A stretch of 64,000 nt of DNA from Phytopseudomonas dryadis. Lineage in GTDB: Bacteria; Pseudomonadota; Gammaproteobacteria; Pseudomonadales; Pseudomonadaceae. The position numbers were made by a program, and so were the translations under genes. Positions 34,964 through 43,930 of the stretch are shown here, piece after piece. The notes beneath the pieces were generated by a model. That model did no database searches and was not told where the DNA came from. It saw nothing but the letters and a program-made list of their open reading frames with translations. The stretch is from positions 1 through 64,000 of the forward strand of contig NZ_QJUM01000033.1 in assembly GCF_004327355.1 (NCBI RefSeq), given 5' to 3'. Position 1 is the stretch's first letter; each line of letters begins with the position of its first letter.

Positions 34964-36159
34964 TGCGCCTGCGCCTGTTCATGCGCCTGGCCTGGCAGGA
35001 TTACCGCTGCGATGCGCGCCTGTCGCTGTGCGCGATCCTGGCCCTGGCGGCGGTGATCGCGCCGCTGCTGGTGCTGTTCGGTCTCAAGTTCGGCCTGGTC
35101 ACCACCCTCACCGAGCGCCTGGAGCGCGACCCCGGCGTGCGCGAGATCATTCCCCTCGGCGGGGCGCGCTACAGCCGCCAGGCCATTGCCGCCCTGGCGG
35201 CGCGCGACGATGTCGCCTTCGTCATCGCGCGGCCCCGGCAGATCGCCGCCACCGCCGAGCTGCAGGGCGCCGCGCGCAACCTCACCGTGGAGATGCTGCC
35301 AACCGCTGCTGGCGATCCCCTGCTCGGCGACCTGCCGGCGCCGCGGCAGGACAATAGCGTGCTGCTCAGCCAGAGCGCCGCGGAACGACTGGGAGTGGTG
35401 GCCGGCGACTCGCTCGAGGCGGCATTCGGTCGTAGCGTCGGCGGCCAGCCGCAGTACGCGCGAACGACCCTGCGCATCCAGGCGGTGCTGCCGCTGGAAG
35501 CGTTCGCCCGCGACGGCCTGTTCGCGCCGCTGAGCCTGCTCGAAGCGGTGGAGGATTATCGCGACGGGCTGGCGGTGGCGGCCTTCGGCTGGTCGGGCCG
35601 GGTCGCCGAGGACGGGCGTGAGCGGGTCTATCCCGGATTTCGTCTGTATGCCCGCGACCTGGATGCGGTGGAAAGCCTGCGCCGCCATTTCCAGGCGCAG
35701 CAGCAGGCGGTGGTGACCCAGGCCGAGGCGGTGGCCCAGGTGCGCAGCCTGAGCCGCAACCTGTCCTGGGTGTTCTGGGCGGTGGCCTGCCTGTCGCTGG
35801 CCGGCGCCTTCGCGGCGCTGACCGCCAGCACCCTGGGCGCGGTGGAGCGCAAGCGCCACGAGCTGGCGGTGCTGCGCCTGCTCGGCTTCCCGGCTGTGGC
35901 GCTGGTCGCATTCGTGGTGCTGCAGGCGCTGTACACTGGCCTCGCCAGCCTGTTGCTGTCGGCCGTGCTGTACGGGCTGGCGTCCAGTGGCCTCAACCTG
36001 TTGTTCCAGTCCGCCGCGGGCGAATATGCTTGCCGACTGTTGCTGTCCCACTATTTGCTGGCCGTGCTGGCGACCCTGTTCTGCTGCATGCTGGCGGCGG
36101 CCGGGGGCGGCTGGCGGGCAGCGTATCTGGAAGCGTCGGAAGGATTGCGTCATGTATAA
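34963..36159 (+). CDS. tagS: TagS, ABC permease of the TagQRST sensor
   Basis: 398 residues from the ATG in TGATG at the tagT end. Topology is LolCE/FtsX-like: one N-terminal helix (SLCAILALAAVIAPLLVLFG), a large periplasmic loop of about 220 residues, then three C-terminal helices (VFWAVACLSLAGAFAAL, ALVAFVVLQALYTGLASLLL, LLAVLATLFCCMLAAAG). Its last 8 bp overlap tagR. Confidence 0.93.
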   Translation: MRLRLFMRLAWQDYRCDARLSLCAILALAAVIAPLLVLFGLKFGLVTTLTERLERDPGVREIIPLGGARYSRQAIAALAARDDVAFVIARPRQIAATAELQGAARNLTVEMLPTAAGDPLLGDLPAPRQDNSVLLSQSAAERLGVVAGDSLEAAFGRSVGGQPQYARTTLRIQAVLPLEAFARDGLFAPLSLLEAVEDYRDGLAVAAFGWSGRVAEDGRERVYPGFRLYARDLDAVESLRRHFQAQQQAVVTQAEAVAQVRSLSRNLSWVFWAVACLSLAGAFAALTASTLGAVERKRHELAVLRLLGFPAVALVAFVVLQALYTGLASLLLSAVLYGLASSGLNLLFQSAAGEYACRLLLSHYLLAVLATLFCCMLAAAGGGWRAAYLEASEGLRHV

Positions 36160-37852
36160 GCTGCTGAGCGCCGCCGTGGCCCTGTCGTGTGTCGCGGGCG
36201 CTGCCTGGGCCGAGCCCGAGGCGGACCCGCTGTACAACCCCAAGCCGCTGAAGGGCGACGTCAGCCTGCCGCTGCCCTGCGACGGGCAGATGCTGTTCCG
36301 TCACGTCTACGTACTGGCCAAGGGCTCGCTGGACGACCGTGAGGTCAACCTGGGGTATCCGTTCAGCGAGGGCGAGCCGGGTTATCAGCAATCCTTCATC
36401 TCCGGCTACCGGCGCGACTACATCAATGGCCAGTTCACCCTGAACGACCTGTCCAAGGACTGGCAGGCCAAGGTAAAGAGCGAACTGCCCAAGGCCGACG
36501 GGGTCACGCCGCTCAAGCCGATGCTGTATTTCATCGGCAAGTACGAGGTGACCCAGCGCCAGTACGATCTGGTCATGGCCCAGGCGCCAGCGCTGGCCGG
36601 CGAGGGCGAGGCGCCGGCCTGCGAAGCCCCTGCGGGCATGGCCGGGCGCCTGCCCAAGGTCAACCTGTCGCGCTTCGAGGCCGAACGCTTCGCCGCCGTC
36701 TACAGCGCCTGGCTGCTCAAGCACCATCGCGAGCTGCTGCCGGTCAGCGGTCGCGGCGGCAGCCAGGACGACGGCGGCCAGGGTTTCGTGCGCCTGCCCA
36801 CCGAAGTGGAGTGGGAGTATGCCGCGCGCGGCGGCCATGCGGTCAGTCGCCAGCAACTGGAAGCCCGGCTGTTTCCGCGCCAGGACGAAGGCAGCGACAG
36901 CGATGGCCCGCTCAGCGAGTGGGCGGTGTTCAACCAGGTTGCCGGCGGCACCGGGCAGAATGCGCGCCTGCTGCCGATCGGCCTGAAGAAGCCCAACCCG
37001 ATCGGCCTGTTCGACGTCATCGGCAACGCCGCGGAGATGGTGCAGGAGTCCTTCCAGCTGGTGAATGCCGGGCGCCGCCAGGGCACCTACGGCGGCTTCG
37101 TGGTCAAGGGTGGCAACTACCTGGAAGGCGAGATGACGCTGTTCACCGGCATGCGTCGCGAGTACCCGCTGTTCGCCGCCGATGGCAGCGAACAGCGCAA
37201 CGAAACCACCGGCTTTCGCGTGTCCATCGGGGCGCTGTCGGCGCCGCGTTCGCGCTACAAGGAACTGTTTGCGCAATGGAAGGACGAAGGACGGGTGAGT
37301 ACGCTCACCGACGAGATCGAGGAGGATCAGGACGCCACCAAACTGCTCGATGGGCTGATCGCCAACAGCGACGATCCACAGCTGAAGAATCGCCTGTCCA
37401 TCGTCAACGAGGAGCTCAAGCGCAGCGTCTCGCTGATCGCCAAGCAGCGCGAGGATGCCGCGGGCAACCTGATCCAGTCGGCGGCGCTGGTGGCCGAGAC
37501 GATCAACAACTACAACATCCGCCTGACCAATTTGAAGACCAGTCGTGACCAGGCGCGCAGCGCCAAGGACGAAGCTTCGGCGAAACTGTTCGAGGCGGCG
37601 ATGGCCAACGGGCGCAGCGCCCTGGACGGCGCCCTGGCGATCTACATCGACAACCTGGCCAACGGTACGCGCTACAGCAATGCGGTGATCCAGGCGCAGT
37701 TCCAGCGCACCAAGGAAGAACTGGCGCGTAAGCCGGTGCTGGGGAAAAGTCTGGTGACCCGGGCTACGCTGTTCGTTCGCCATGTCGGGGAATACCGCAA
37801 GAACCGCAAGGCCGATGCGGATGCGATTCTCAAGGAGCTGCTGGCCCCATGA
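36152..37852 (+). CDS. tagR: TagR, periplasmic SUMF1-like sensor protein
   Basis: 566 residues from the ATG at 36152. A signal peptide (LLSAAVALSCVAGAAWA) directs it to the periplasm. The middle is a formylglycine-generating-enzyme/SUMF1-like fold (YFIGKYEVTQRQYDLVM, LPTEVEWEYAARGG, GLFDVIGNAAEMVQE, ETTGFRVS) without the paired active-site cysteines in the usual place, so it is probably non-catalytic, as P. aeruginosa TagR is. A helical C-terminal third follows. TagR promotes PpkA activation. Confidence 0.93.
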   Translation: MYKLLSAAVALSCVAGAAWAEPEADPLYNPKPLKGDVSLPLPCDGQMLFRHVYVLAKGSLDDREVNLGYPFSEGEPGYQQSFISGYRRDYINGQFTLNDLSKDWQAKVKSELPKADGVTPLKPMLYFIGKYEVTQRQYDLVMAQAPALAGEGEAPACEAPAGMAGRLPKVNLSRFEAERFAAVYSAWLLKHHRELLPVSGRGGSQDDGGQGFVRLPTEVEWEYAARGGHAVSRQQLEARLFPRQDEGSDSDGPLSEWAVFNQVAGGTGQNARLLPIGLKKPNPIGLFDVIGNAAEMVQESFQLVNAGRRQGTYGGFVVKGGNYLEGEMTLFTGMRREYPLFAADGSEQRNETTGFRVSIGALSAPRSRYKELFAQWKDEGRVSTLTDEIEEDQDATKLLDGLIANSDDPQLKNRLSIVNEELKRSVSLIAKQREDAAGNLIQSAALVAETINNYNIRLTNLKTSRDQARSAKDEASAKLFEAAMANGRSALDGALAIYIDNLANGTRYSNAVIQAQFQRTKEELARKPVLGKSLVTRATLFVRHVGEYRKNRKADADAILKELLAP

Positions 37853-38003
37853 GGCTGGCGGTAATGGACGCCAGGTCACAGACACTTGACCGGGACTGGC
37901 TTAAAAAGGAATTCTGGCGGCCTTGGCCGTGATCAAGCAGGCCGTTGTCACATGACCCGGCCTGAATGGAATAAACCCTCACTCAAGTACGAGATCGACG
38001 ACA

Positions 38004-38888
38004 ATGCAAAATCCAAACAAGGCCCCCGCTTTTTCCTCGATACGCACTGCGCTGCTTTCCGCAGTCACTTGCACCGGTGTCCTGCTGACCGGCTGCGCGA
38101 GCCTGTCCTCGCCCAGCTCCCAGGTCGCGGCGACCACCAAGGTCGAGTACTTCCCGCAGTGCTACGAACCCGTCCAGCAACTGCGCAGTTCGGATGAAGC
38201 GATGAGCCGCAGCATCGCGATCGGCGCGGTCACAGGTGGCCTGATGGGCGCCATCGGCGGTGCCCTGGTCGATGACGAGAAGCGTGGCCGCAATGCCGCC
38301 ATCGGCGCAGCCGGCGGCGCCCTGGCCGGCGGTGCGGTGGCCTACTACAACCAGCGTCAGCAGCAGATCAGCGACGACAATGCGCGCCTGGCCTCCTATG
38401 CCGCCGACATCGACACCAACAACCAGGCCATCGACCGCAACATCCGTTACGCCAGTGCCGCGCAGAGCTGCTACCAGCAGGCCTTCACCCAGCTGCGCGC
38501 CGACCGCAAGGCGAACAAGGTCAGCGACGCCGATGGCCGCAAGCGCCTGGCGGAAATCGTCAGCGGTCTGAGCGAAACCAATGCCCTGCTGGCCAAGGTG
38601 GACGGTCGTACCGGCGAGAACATCAGCACCTACACCCAGGCCTACGAAAAGGATCTGCAAAGCGTCGGCGTCGCGCGCGCGGAAGCCACCAAGGTGGCGA
38701 CCGCGGCCAAGCCGGTGGCCACGGCCAAGGTGACCAAGGAAGTCATCACCACCGAGCAGTCGCTGCAGCAGGCCCAGGCCAAGCAGAAGGAAAGCCAGCA
38801 GGTGGCCAGTCGTGGCCGCACCCTGGTCAGCGACGTGTGCAACAACCCGGACATGGGTGACTGGGCACCGGCCAGCTGCAAGGCCTGA
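38004..38888 (+). CDS. tagQ: TagQ, outer-membrane lipoprotein of the TagQRST sensor
   Basis: 294 residues with a signal peptide and lipobox LLTGC (Cys31). After it come a glycine-rich, glycine-zipper-like segment (IAIGAVTGGLMGAIGGALV, AAIGAAGGALAGGAVAYY) and a long helical, Gln/Ala/Lys-rich tail. Position and architecture match TagQ, which retains TagR at the outer membrane. It is separated from tagR by 151 bp, the largest gap in this half, so an internal promoter is possible, although I found no convincing one. Confidence 0.85.
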   Translation: MQNPNKAPAFSSIRTALLSAVTCTGVLLTGCASLSSPSSQVAATTKVEYFPQCYEPVQQLRSSDEAMSRSIAIGAVTGGLMGAIGGALVDDEKRGRNAAIGAAGGALAGGAVAYYNQRQQQISDDNARLASYAADIDTNNQAIDRNIRYASAAQSCYQQAFTQLRADRKANKVSDADGRKRLAEIVSGLSETNALLAKVDGRTGENISTYTQAYEKDLQSVGVARAEATKVATAAKPVATAKVTKEVITTEQSLQQAQAKQKESQQVASRGRTLVSDVCNNPDMGDWAPASCKA

Positions 38889-38973
38889 TATCGGGCGAAC
38901 GAAAAAAAGGGGCAATGCCTGATGCCATTCAGTTAGGCATTGGGCTCGCAAAACGGCGGTTTGCCCTGGCCCT

Positions 38974-39121
38974 GTGGGAGCCGCGACCCCGCGGCGATTG
39001 CTGTCACACCGCTGGTTTTGTGGGATGGCCGCCGTCCATCGCCCCGAGGGCGCGGCTCCTACCCGAACGCAGGCTTGCTGCAATCCGGTAGGAGCCGCGC
39101 CCCCGCGGCGATCGCTGGTCG
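38974..39121. repeat. Cluster of three REP-like palindromic elements
   Basis: Between the convergent tagQ and lysR genes lie two direct copies (38974-39003 and 39087-39119; GGGAGCCGCGACCCCGCGGC and GGAGCCGCGCCCCCGCGGCG cores) and one inverted copy (39034-39063). Each can form a short GC stem. They match the Pseudomonas REP/REPIN type (GTAGGAGCxxx ... GCGAT). The rest of the 380-base gap 38,889-39,268 holds a CAATGCCT/AGGCATTG stem (38913-38942) and nothing coding. Confidence 0.8.
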
Positions 39122-39268
39122 CCCGCAGATTTTCTGGGAAGGCCACGATCGCATCGCGCCGAGCTCGGTGCTTCTGCAAAAAGCCTGCTTCCCCCGCAAT
39201 GGGCGGTGGGACGACCTCCCCTCATCCGATCGGCATTGGCTCTGCCGCACCCATGTGGCGTTTCCGGC

Positions 39269-40192
39269 TCAGGCCATCGCCCGCAGCCATGCCAGCAAGT
39301 GTGCCTGGGGGCTGTCGAGCTGCAATGGCTGTGGCGACAACAGGCAGTAGCGTGAACCATCCTCGACGAAACCCAGTGGCGCGGCCAGCATGCCGCTGCC
39401 CAGATCGTCGCGCACCAGATGCCAGGGGCCGATGGCCACACCCAGGCCGGCCACGGCGGCCTGCAAGCTGAAATAGAAGTGCTCGAAGGTCTGCCCTGGC
39501 GCGTCGGGCATGGCTTGCCCGGCAGCAGTGGCCCATTCCTGCCAGGCCCCCGAACGCGTGTGCGTGTGCAGGCGAGGGGCGCCAGCCCGCAGCACGGCGC
39601 CGCCTTTCTTCGCAGAAAACCAGGCCGCCGCTTTGTCTGGACGGCAGACCGGGCCGACCTGCTCCGCGAACAATGGTTCGGTGTGGTAGGTGTCCGGCCA
39701 GGGGAAGTCGTCGCGACGGATGGCCAGGTCGATGCCGCTACCGAAGGAGAACGGCCCGCCGCCGGCAACCAGGTGCACGTCGATGCCCGGACAGCGGGCC
39801 TGGAAGTCCGGCCAGCGTGGGATCAGCCAGCGCATCAGCAGCGTCGGCTCGCACGACAGTACCCAGCGCTGTTCCCGGCTGGCGCTGGCGCGCAATTCGC
39901 CCACGGCCTGGCGCATCAGTTCCAGGCCATCGTCCACCGCCCGCGCCAGGGTACGGCCGGCAGCGGTCAGGAACACGCGTCGGCTGCGCCGCTCGAACAG
40001 CGCCACGCCCAGTTCATCTTCGAGCAGGCGCACAGCGCGACTGACCGCGCCATGGGTCAGGTGCAACTCGGCGGCGGCCCGGCTGAAGTTCTCCAGCCGG
40101 GCCGCCGCCGCGAAGCAGCGCAGCGCCAGCAGCGAGGGTAGTCGCGTATCGGCAGATGGTGAGCCAGGCTCACCATTATCGTCAGGAAACAT
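39269..40192 (-). CDS. LysR-type transcriptional regulator
   Basis: 307 residues. N-terminal winged helix-turn-helix (about 20-78: LRCFAAAARLENFSRAAAEL, LTHGAVSRAVRLLEDELG, FERRSRRVFLTAAG) followed by a periplasmic-binding-protein-like effector domain; this is the GcvA/AmpR-like branch. It is transcribed away from a LysE-family gene across a 66-bp gap, the classic arrangement in which the regulator controls the exporter. The ligand is unknown. Confidence 0.92.
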   Translation of the reverse strand: MFPDDNGEPGSPSADTRLPSLLALRCFAAAARLENFSRAAAELHLTHGAVSRAVRLLEDELGVALFERRSRRVFLTAAGRTLARAVDDGLELMRQAVGELRASASREQRWVLSCEPTLLMRWLIPRWPDFQARCPGIDVHLVAGGGPFSFGSGIDLAIRRDDFPWPDTYHTEPLFAEQVGPVCRPDKAAAWFSAKKGGAVLRAGAPRLHTHTRSGAWQEWATAAGQAMPDAPGQTFEHFYFSLQAAVAGLGVAIGPWHLVRDDLGSGMLAAPLGFVEDGSRYCLLSPQPLQLDSPQAHLLAWLRAMA

Positions 40193-40258
40193 CGTTATTC
40201 ATCGGGGCTTGTCGTCGGTAGCATCGTGCCGTTTCGTCGTTTCTCGATAGGATACGCC

Positions 40259-40876
40259 ATGACCGAATTGATAGCTGTCATCACGATTACCTTGCTCGCC
40301 GTCATCAGCCCGGGGCCGGACTTTGCGCTGGTCACGCGCAACAGCCTGATGCTGTCGCGCCGCGCCGGCATGCTCACCGCCCTGGGCATCGGGCTGGGCG
40401 TGCTGGTGCATGTCAGCTACACCCTGGTGGGCGTGGGCCTGCTGATCCAGCAATCGCCATGGCTGTTCAACGCCATCAAGCTGGTCGGCGCCGTCTATCT
40501 GATCTGCCTGGGTGTGAAGATGTTGCGTGCGAGGCCCGGCGGCGCCCAGGCCGATGGCACGCTGGCGTCGTTGTCGGATCGGGCGGCGCTGCGCACCGGC
40601 TTCCTGGGCAATGCGCTGAACCCGAAGACCACGGTGTTCATCGTCAGTCTGTTCGTGCAGGTGGTGCGGCCCGATACGCCGCTGGCGGTACAGATCGGTT
40701 ATGGCGCCTTCATCTCGGTGGCGCACATGGCCTGGTTCGGCCTGGTGGCGCTGTGCTTCTCGGCGGGCACCGTGCGCGAACGGCTGCTGGCCGTGCGCCA
40801 TTGGATCGACCGCGCCTTCGGCGGGCTGCTGGTCGGCTTCGGGGTCTTGCTGGCGCTCGCGCGTGGGGGGCGCTGA
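40259..40876 (+). CDS. LysE/RhtB-family amino-acid exporter
   Basis: 205 residues from the ATG at 40259 (AGGA upstream); an in-frame ATG 33 bases earlier has no ribosome site. It has the LysE hallmark VISPGPDFALVTRNSL near the N-terminus, GFLGNALNPKTTVFI in the middle and about six hydrophobic helices. These proteins expel amino acids or related metabolites. Probably regulated by the divergent LysR gene. Confidence 0.93.
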   Translation: MTELIAVITITLLAVISPGPDFALVTRNSLMLSRRAGMLTALGIGLGVLVHVSYTLVGVGLLIQQSPWLFNAIKLVGAVYLICLGVKMLRARPGGAQADGTLASLSDRAALRTGFLGNALNPKTTVFIVSLFVQVVRPDTPLAVQIGYGAFISVAHMAWFGLVALCFSAGTVRERLLAVRHWIDRAFGGLLVGFGVLLALARGGR

Positions 40877-41255
40877 TGACGAGGGGGCTGCAAAGGCGCC
40901 GCCGTTTCCATTCGTCACGGCCCGCACAGGGCCGTGCTTGACGCATCGCCGTGATGTCGACGGCTGGCGGCCGTTCGATCGACAGGCGATCTTGCTCCCG
41001 GCAATGGCCATTGTCGCCTGGCGCTTCTACGCTGAGAGGTGATTGCAGGGTCATGCCGCGGCCCCCTTGCGACATATGCGCGCAGCCCGTCATGCCTGGG
41101 CTGGCGGGAGCCGGGTGCGTTTCCGTTTCACCGGTGCCGGTATATAATGCCATATGTTTTGTGTGCTTATAGGTTGGCCGCAGCACGGTTGTAGCGCATG
41201 GATCCGGGTGATCGGCTCGTAGAAGCCGCCCCGTCCTCATGATGAGGCCGATCTG
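40877..41255 (+). promoter_or_regulatory. Intergenic region with a likely promoter for the cytochrome genes
   Basis: 379 bases without a supported gene. A perfect TATAAT lies at 41143-41148, with the weak TTTCCG at 41120-41125 as the only candidate -35 at 17 bp. The run to the first cytochrome start is about 100 bases and is AT-rich around 41150-41175. Several short open frames here look like chance. Confidence 0.5.
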
Positions 41256-41561
41256 ATGATAAGAACGTTGCTCGCTGGCGGTGTGTTGCTGTTTTGTCTC
41301 GATGCTCAGGCCGAGCAGGGTGCGCAGGCGATCTATGCCCGTGCCTGTGCGGCCTGTCATGAAGGGCAATTGCCGCAGGCGCCGCGAAGGGGCGACCAGG
41401 CTGTCTGGGCGGTGCGCATGGGCAAAGGGTTGGACGTGCTGGTGGAGAACGTCACCCGGGGGCTGAACGCCATGCCGCCCCGTGGTTCGTGCATGGATTG
41501 CACGGCCGAGGATTACCGAGCTGCCATCCGCTGGATGGCCGAGAGTACGCCCGGCTCATAA
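41256..41561 (+). CDS. Cytochrome c5-like periplasmic protein
   Basis: 101 residues: signal peptide (about 1-19), one heme site CAACH at 31-35, and a C-terminal part LNAMPPRGSCMDCTAEDYR with the probable axial Met in AMPP and a CMDC pair, as in c5-type cytochromes. It lies 32 bp before the cytochrome c4 gene, the same order as next to cc4 in P. aeruginosa as I recall. It should shuttle electrons in the periplasm. Confidence 0.9.
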   Translation: MIRTLLAGGVLLFCLDAQAEQGAQAIYARACAACHEGQLPQAPRRGDQAVWAVRMGKGLDVLVENVTRGLNAMPPRGSCMDCTAEDYRAAIRWMAESTPGS

Positions 41562-41593
41562 CTCTTCTCTCTTAGCCGTAGTTGGATTAGCTG

Positions 41594-42199
41594 ATGAACA
41601 AAACAATCGTGAGTCTGCTGTTGACCCTGAGCATGACCGGGGGAGCCCAGGCCGCTGGCGACGCTGCAGCTGGCCAGGCAAAGGTCGTCGTCTGCGGTGC
41701 CTGTCATGGCCAGGATGGCAACAGCCCCGCCGCCAATTTCCCGAAGCTGGCCGGGCAGGGGGAGCGCTACCTGCTCAAGCAGATGCAGGACATCAAGGCG
41801 GGCAACCGCGTGGTGCTGGAAATGACCGGCATGCTGGAGCCCCTGAGCGAGCAGGACATGGCCGACGTCGCCGCCTATTACGCCAGCCAGAAGATGAGCG
41901 TGGGTGCTGCGGACCCCGCGCTGGTTTCCCGCGGCGAGGATCTGTTCCGCGGCGGCAAGCTGGCCGAGGGCATGCCGGCCTGCATCGGCTGCCACCTGCC
42001 GAACGGCGCCGGGCTGGCCGCGGCGGGCTATCCTCATCTGGGTGGACAGCACGCCGACTACATCGCCAAGCAACTGACCGACTTCCGCGAGGGCAACCGC
42101 AGTAACGATGGCGACAGCATGGTCATGCGCGATATCGCCGCCAAGCTGAGCAACAAGGACATCGAAGCGCTGTCCAGCTATGTGCAGGGGCTGCACTAA
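41594..42199 (+). CDS. cc4: Cytochrome c4, diheme
   Basis: 201 residues with a signal peptide ending in GGAQA and two heme sites, CGACH (34-38) and CIGCH (about 129-133), in two similar halves, each with a downstream Met ligand region. This is the standard c4 layout. It donates electrons to terminal oxidases. A strong terminator follows 92 bp downstream. Confidence 0.95.
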   Translation: MNKTIVSLLLTLSMTGGAQAAGDAAAGQAKVVVCGACHGQDGNSPAANFPKLAGQGERYLLKQMQDIKAGNRVVLEMTGMLEPLSEQDMADVAAYYASQKMSVGAADPALVSRGEDLFRGGKLAEGMPACIGCHLPNGAGLAAAGYPHLGGQHADYIAKQLTDFREGNRSNDGDSMVMRDIAAKLSNKDIEALSSYVQGLH

Positions 42200-42290
42200 T
42201 CAGCTTCGAGCTTCAAGCGGCAAGACAAAGCGGATCGGAAGATGAGATCGATGCTTTGCTCTTAGCTTGAAGCTGTCCTTCTGCTGTGAC

Positions 42291-42321
42291 GAAAAAGGCG
42301 GGCTTGACCGCCTTTTTCGTT
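42291..42321. terminator. Rho-independent terminator after cytochrome c4
   Basis: GAAAAAGGCGG, a 6-base loop, then CCGCCTTTTTCG: an 11-bp stem whose right arm runs into a T tract. The left arm starts with A residues, so it could also work on the other strand. It separates cc4 from dsbA. A TACAAT box at 42333-42338 just beyond may be part of the dsbA promoter. Confidence 0.88.
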
Positions 42322-42410
42322 GGCGAGCCCGCTACAATGCCAGGAACCTGCCGTGTGGCTACCGGTCGAAGCGAAGCTGCGCGTAGTATCCCCATTGTTA
42401 GGAGTCAAGC

Positions 42411-43040
42411 ATGCGTAATCTGATCCTTTCCGCCGTTCTTGCAGGTGCCAGCCTGTTCGGCGTGACCGCCCATGCGGCCGATATCGAAGCCGGCAAGCAG
42501 TATGTCGAGCTGAGCAGCCCGGTGCCTGTCTCCAAGCCCGGCAAGATCGAAGTGGTGGAGCTGTTCTGGTACGGCTGCCCGCACTGCTACCAGTTCGAGC
42601 CGACGCTGAATCCCTGGGTCGAGAAGCTGCCTGAAGATGTCAACTTCGTGCGCATTCCCGCCCTGTTCGGTGGCGTATGGAACGCTCATGGCCAGCTGTT
42701 CCTCACCCTGGAAAGCATGAAGGTCGAGCACAAGCTGCACAGCGCCGTGTTCCGCGCCATTCACCAGGAAGGCCGCAAGCTGTCGACGCCGGATGAAATG
42801 GCCGACTTCCTCGTCACCCAGGGTGTCGACCGGGATGCCTTCCTCAAGGCATTCAATTCCTTCGGCGTGAAGAGCCAGATGGAGAAGGCCAAGAAACTGG
42901 CCATGGCCTATCAGATCAATGGCGTACCGGTGATGATCGTCAACGGCAAGTACCGCTTCGACATCACCTCCTCGGGTGGTCCGGAGCAGACCCTGCAGGT
43001 CGCCGATCACCTGATCGGCAAAGAACGCGCGACCCAGTAA
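42411..43040 (+). CDS. dsbA: DsbA, periplasmic thiol:disulfide oxidoreductase
   Basis: 209 residues with a signal peptide cut after AHA. The thioredoxin-fold active site FWYGCPHCYQFEP gives Cys56 and Cys59 (CPHC, as in E. coli DsbA), and the cis-proline loop is INGVPVMIVNG. It introduces disulfides into exported proteins. The gene follows cc4, as in P. aeruginosa. Confidence 0.97.
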   Translation: MRNLILSAVLAGASLFGVTAHAADIEAGKQYVELSSPVPVSKPGKIEVVELFWYGCPHCYQFEPTLNPWVEKLPEDVNFVRIPALFGGVWNAHGQLFLTLESMKVEHKLHSAVFRAIHQEGRKLSTPDEMADFLVTQGVDRDAFLKAFNSFGVKSQMEKAKKLAMAYQINGVPVMIVNGKYRFDITSSGGPEQTLQVADHLIGKERATQ

Positions 43041-43064
43041 ACGGCCGCAGCGGAGCATCCCGCC

Positions 43065-43928
43065 ATGTTACGTCGCCGATCCGGTACCCGACAGGTTGGC
43101 CTATGCGATCCGCAGGTCAACCCGGATTGCGTGCTGAGCGGCGATTGGCCGGAAAACGGACGACTGCGCTTGCTCAGCTTCAACATCCAGGTCGGCATCA
43201 GTACCGAGCGCTACCACCATTACCTGACCCGTAGCTGGCAGCATCTGCTGCCGCACAATGGCCGCGCCGGCAATCTGCAGCGCATCGGCCACCTGCTCGG
43301 CGATTACGACCTGGTGGCCCTGCAGGAGGCCGATGGTGGCAGCATGCGCTCCGGCTTCATCAACCAGATCGAACACCTGGCCCGCCTGGGCGCCTTTCCT
43401 TACTGGTACCAGCAGCTCAACCGCAACCTCGGGCGTTTCGCCCAGCACAGCAATGGCCTGCTCAGCCGTCTGCGCCCGACCCTTCTGGAAGACCATCCGT
43501 TGCCCGGCCCCGCCGGTCGCGGGGCGATCCTGCTGCGCATCGGCGAAGGCGATGACGCCATCGCCGTGGTGATGATGCACCTGGCCCTGGGGCCCCGCAC
43601 GCGGACGCTGCAACTGGCCTATATCCGCGAGCTGATTGGCGGCTACCGCCATCAGATCCTGATGGGCGATATGAACACCCATGCCCGCGATCTGCTGGAG
43701 CATTCCCCGCTGCGCGATCTCGGCCTGCTCGCGCCGCAGATCGAGGCGACCTTCCCCAGCTGGCGCCCGCAACGCTGCCTGGACCACATCCTGCTCAGCC
43801 CCTGCCTGGAACTGGAGCGTTTCGAGGTGCTGGCCCAGCCGATTTCCGACCACTTGCCGGTGGCCGTGGAAATCCGTCTGCCCGACGCGCTGAACCCGCC
43901 GTTACCGCCCCGCGTGCAAGAACCCTGA
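43065..43928 (+). CDS. Endonuclease/exonuclease/phosphatase-family protein
   Basis: 287 residues. EEP-superfamily motifs are visible: LLSFNIQVGI, LVALQEADGG (metal-binding Glu), MMHLALG, ILMGDMNTHARD and the final ISDHLPVAVEI (catalytic Asp-His). No signal peptide. Lies between dsbA and the GGDEF gene, 2 bp before the latter, so the two are probably co-translated. Substrate unknown; DNA, RNA or a phosphorylated lipid are all possible for this fold. Confidence 0.88.
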   Translation: MLRRRSGTRQVGLCDPQVNPDCVLSGDWPENGRLRLLSFNIQVGISTERYHHYLTRSWQHLLPHNGRAGNLQRIGHLLGDYDLVALQEADGGSMRSGFINQIEHLARLGAFPYWYQQLNRNLGRFAQHSNGLLSRLRPTLLEDHPLPGPAGRGAILLRIGEGDDAIAVVMMHLALGPRTRTLQLAYIRELIGGYRHQILMGDMNTHARDLLEHSPLRDLGLLAPQIEATFPSWRPQRCLDHILLSPCLELERFEVLAQPISDHLPVAVEIRLPDALNPPLPPRVQEP

Positions 43929-43930
43929 GC

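Noticed and set aside
37886..37914. TTGACC in the tagR-tagQ gap as an internal promoter
   Set aside because: No acceptable -10 box at 16-18 bases.
38913..38942. CAATGCCT/AGGCATTG stem as a terminator for tagQ
   Set aside because: The 8-bp stem has a 14-base loop and no T tract on either side; too weak to call.
42304..42338. TTGACC ... TACAAT as a dsbA promoter
   Set aside because: The spacing of 23 bases is too long and the TTGACC lies within the terminator stem loop region; only the TACAAT box remains as a hint.
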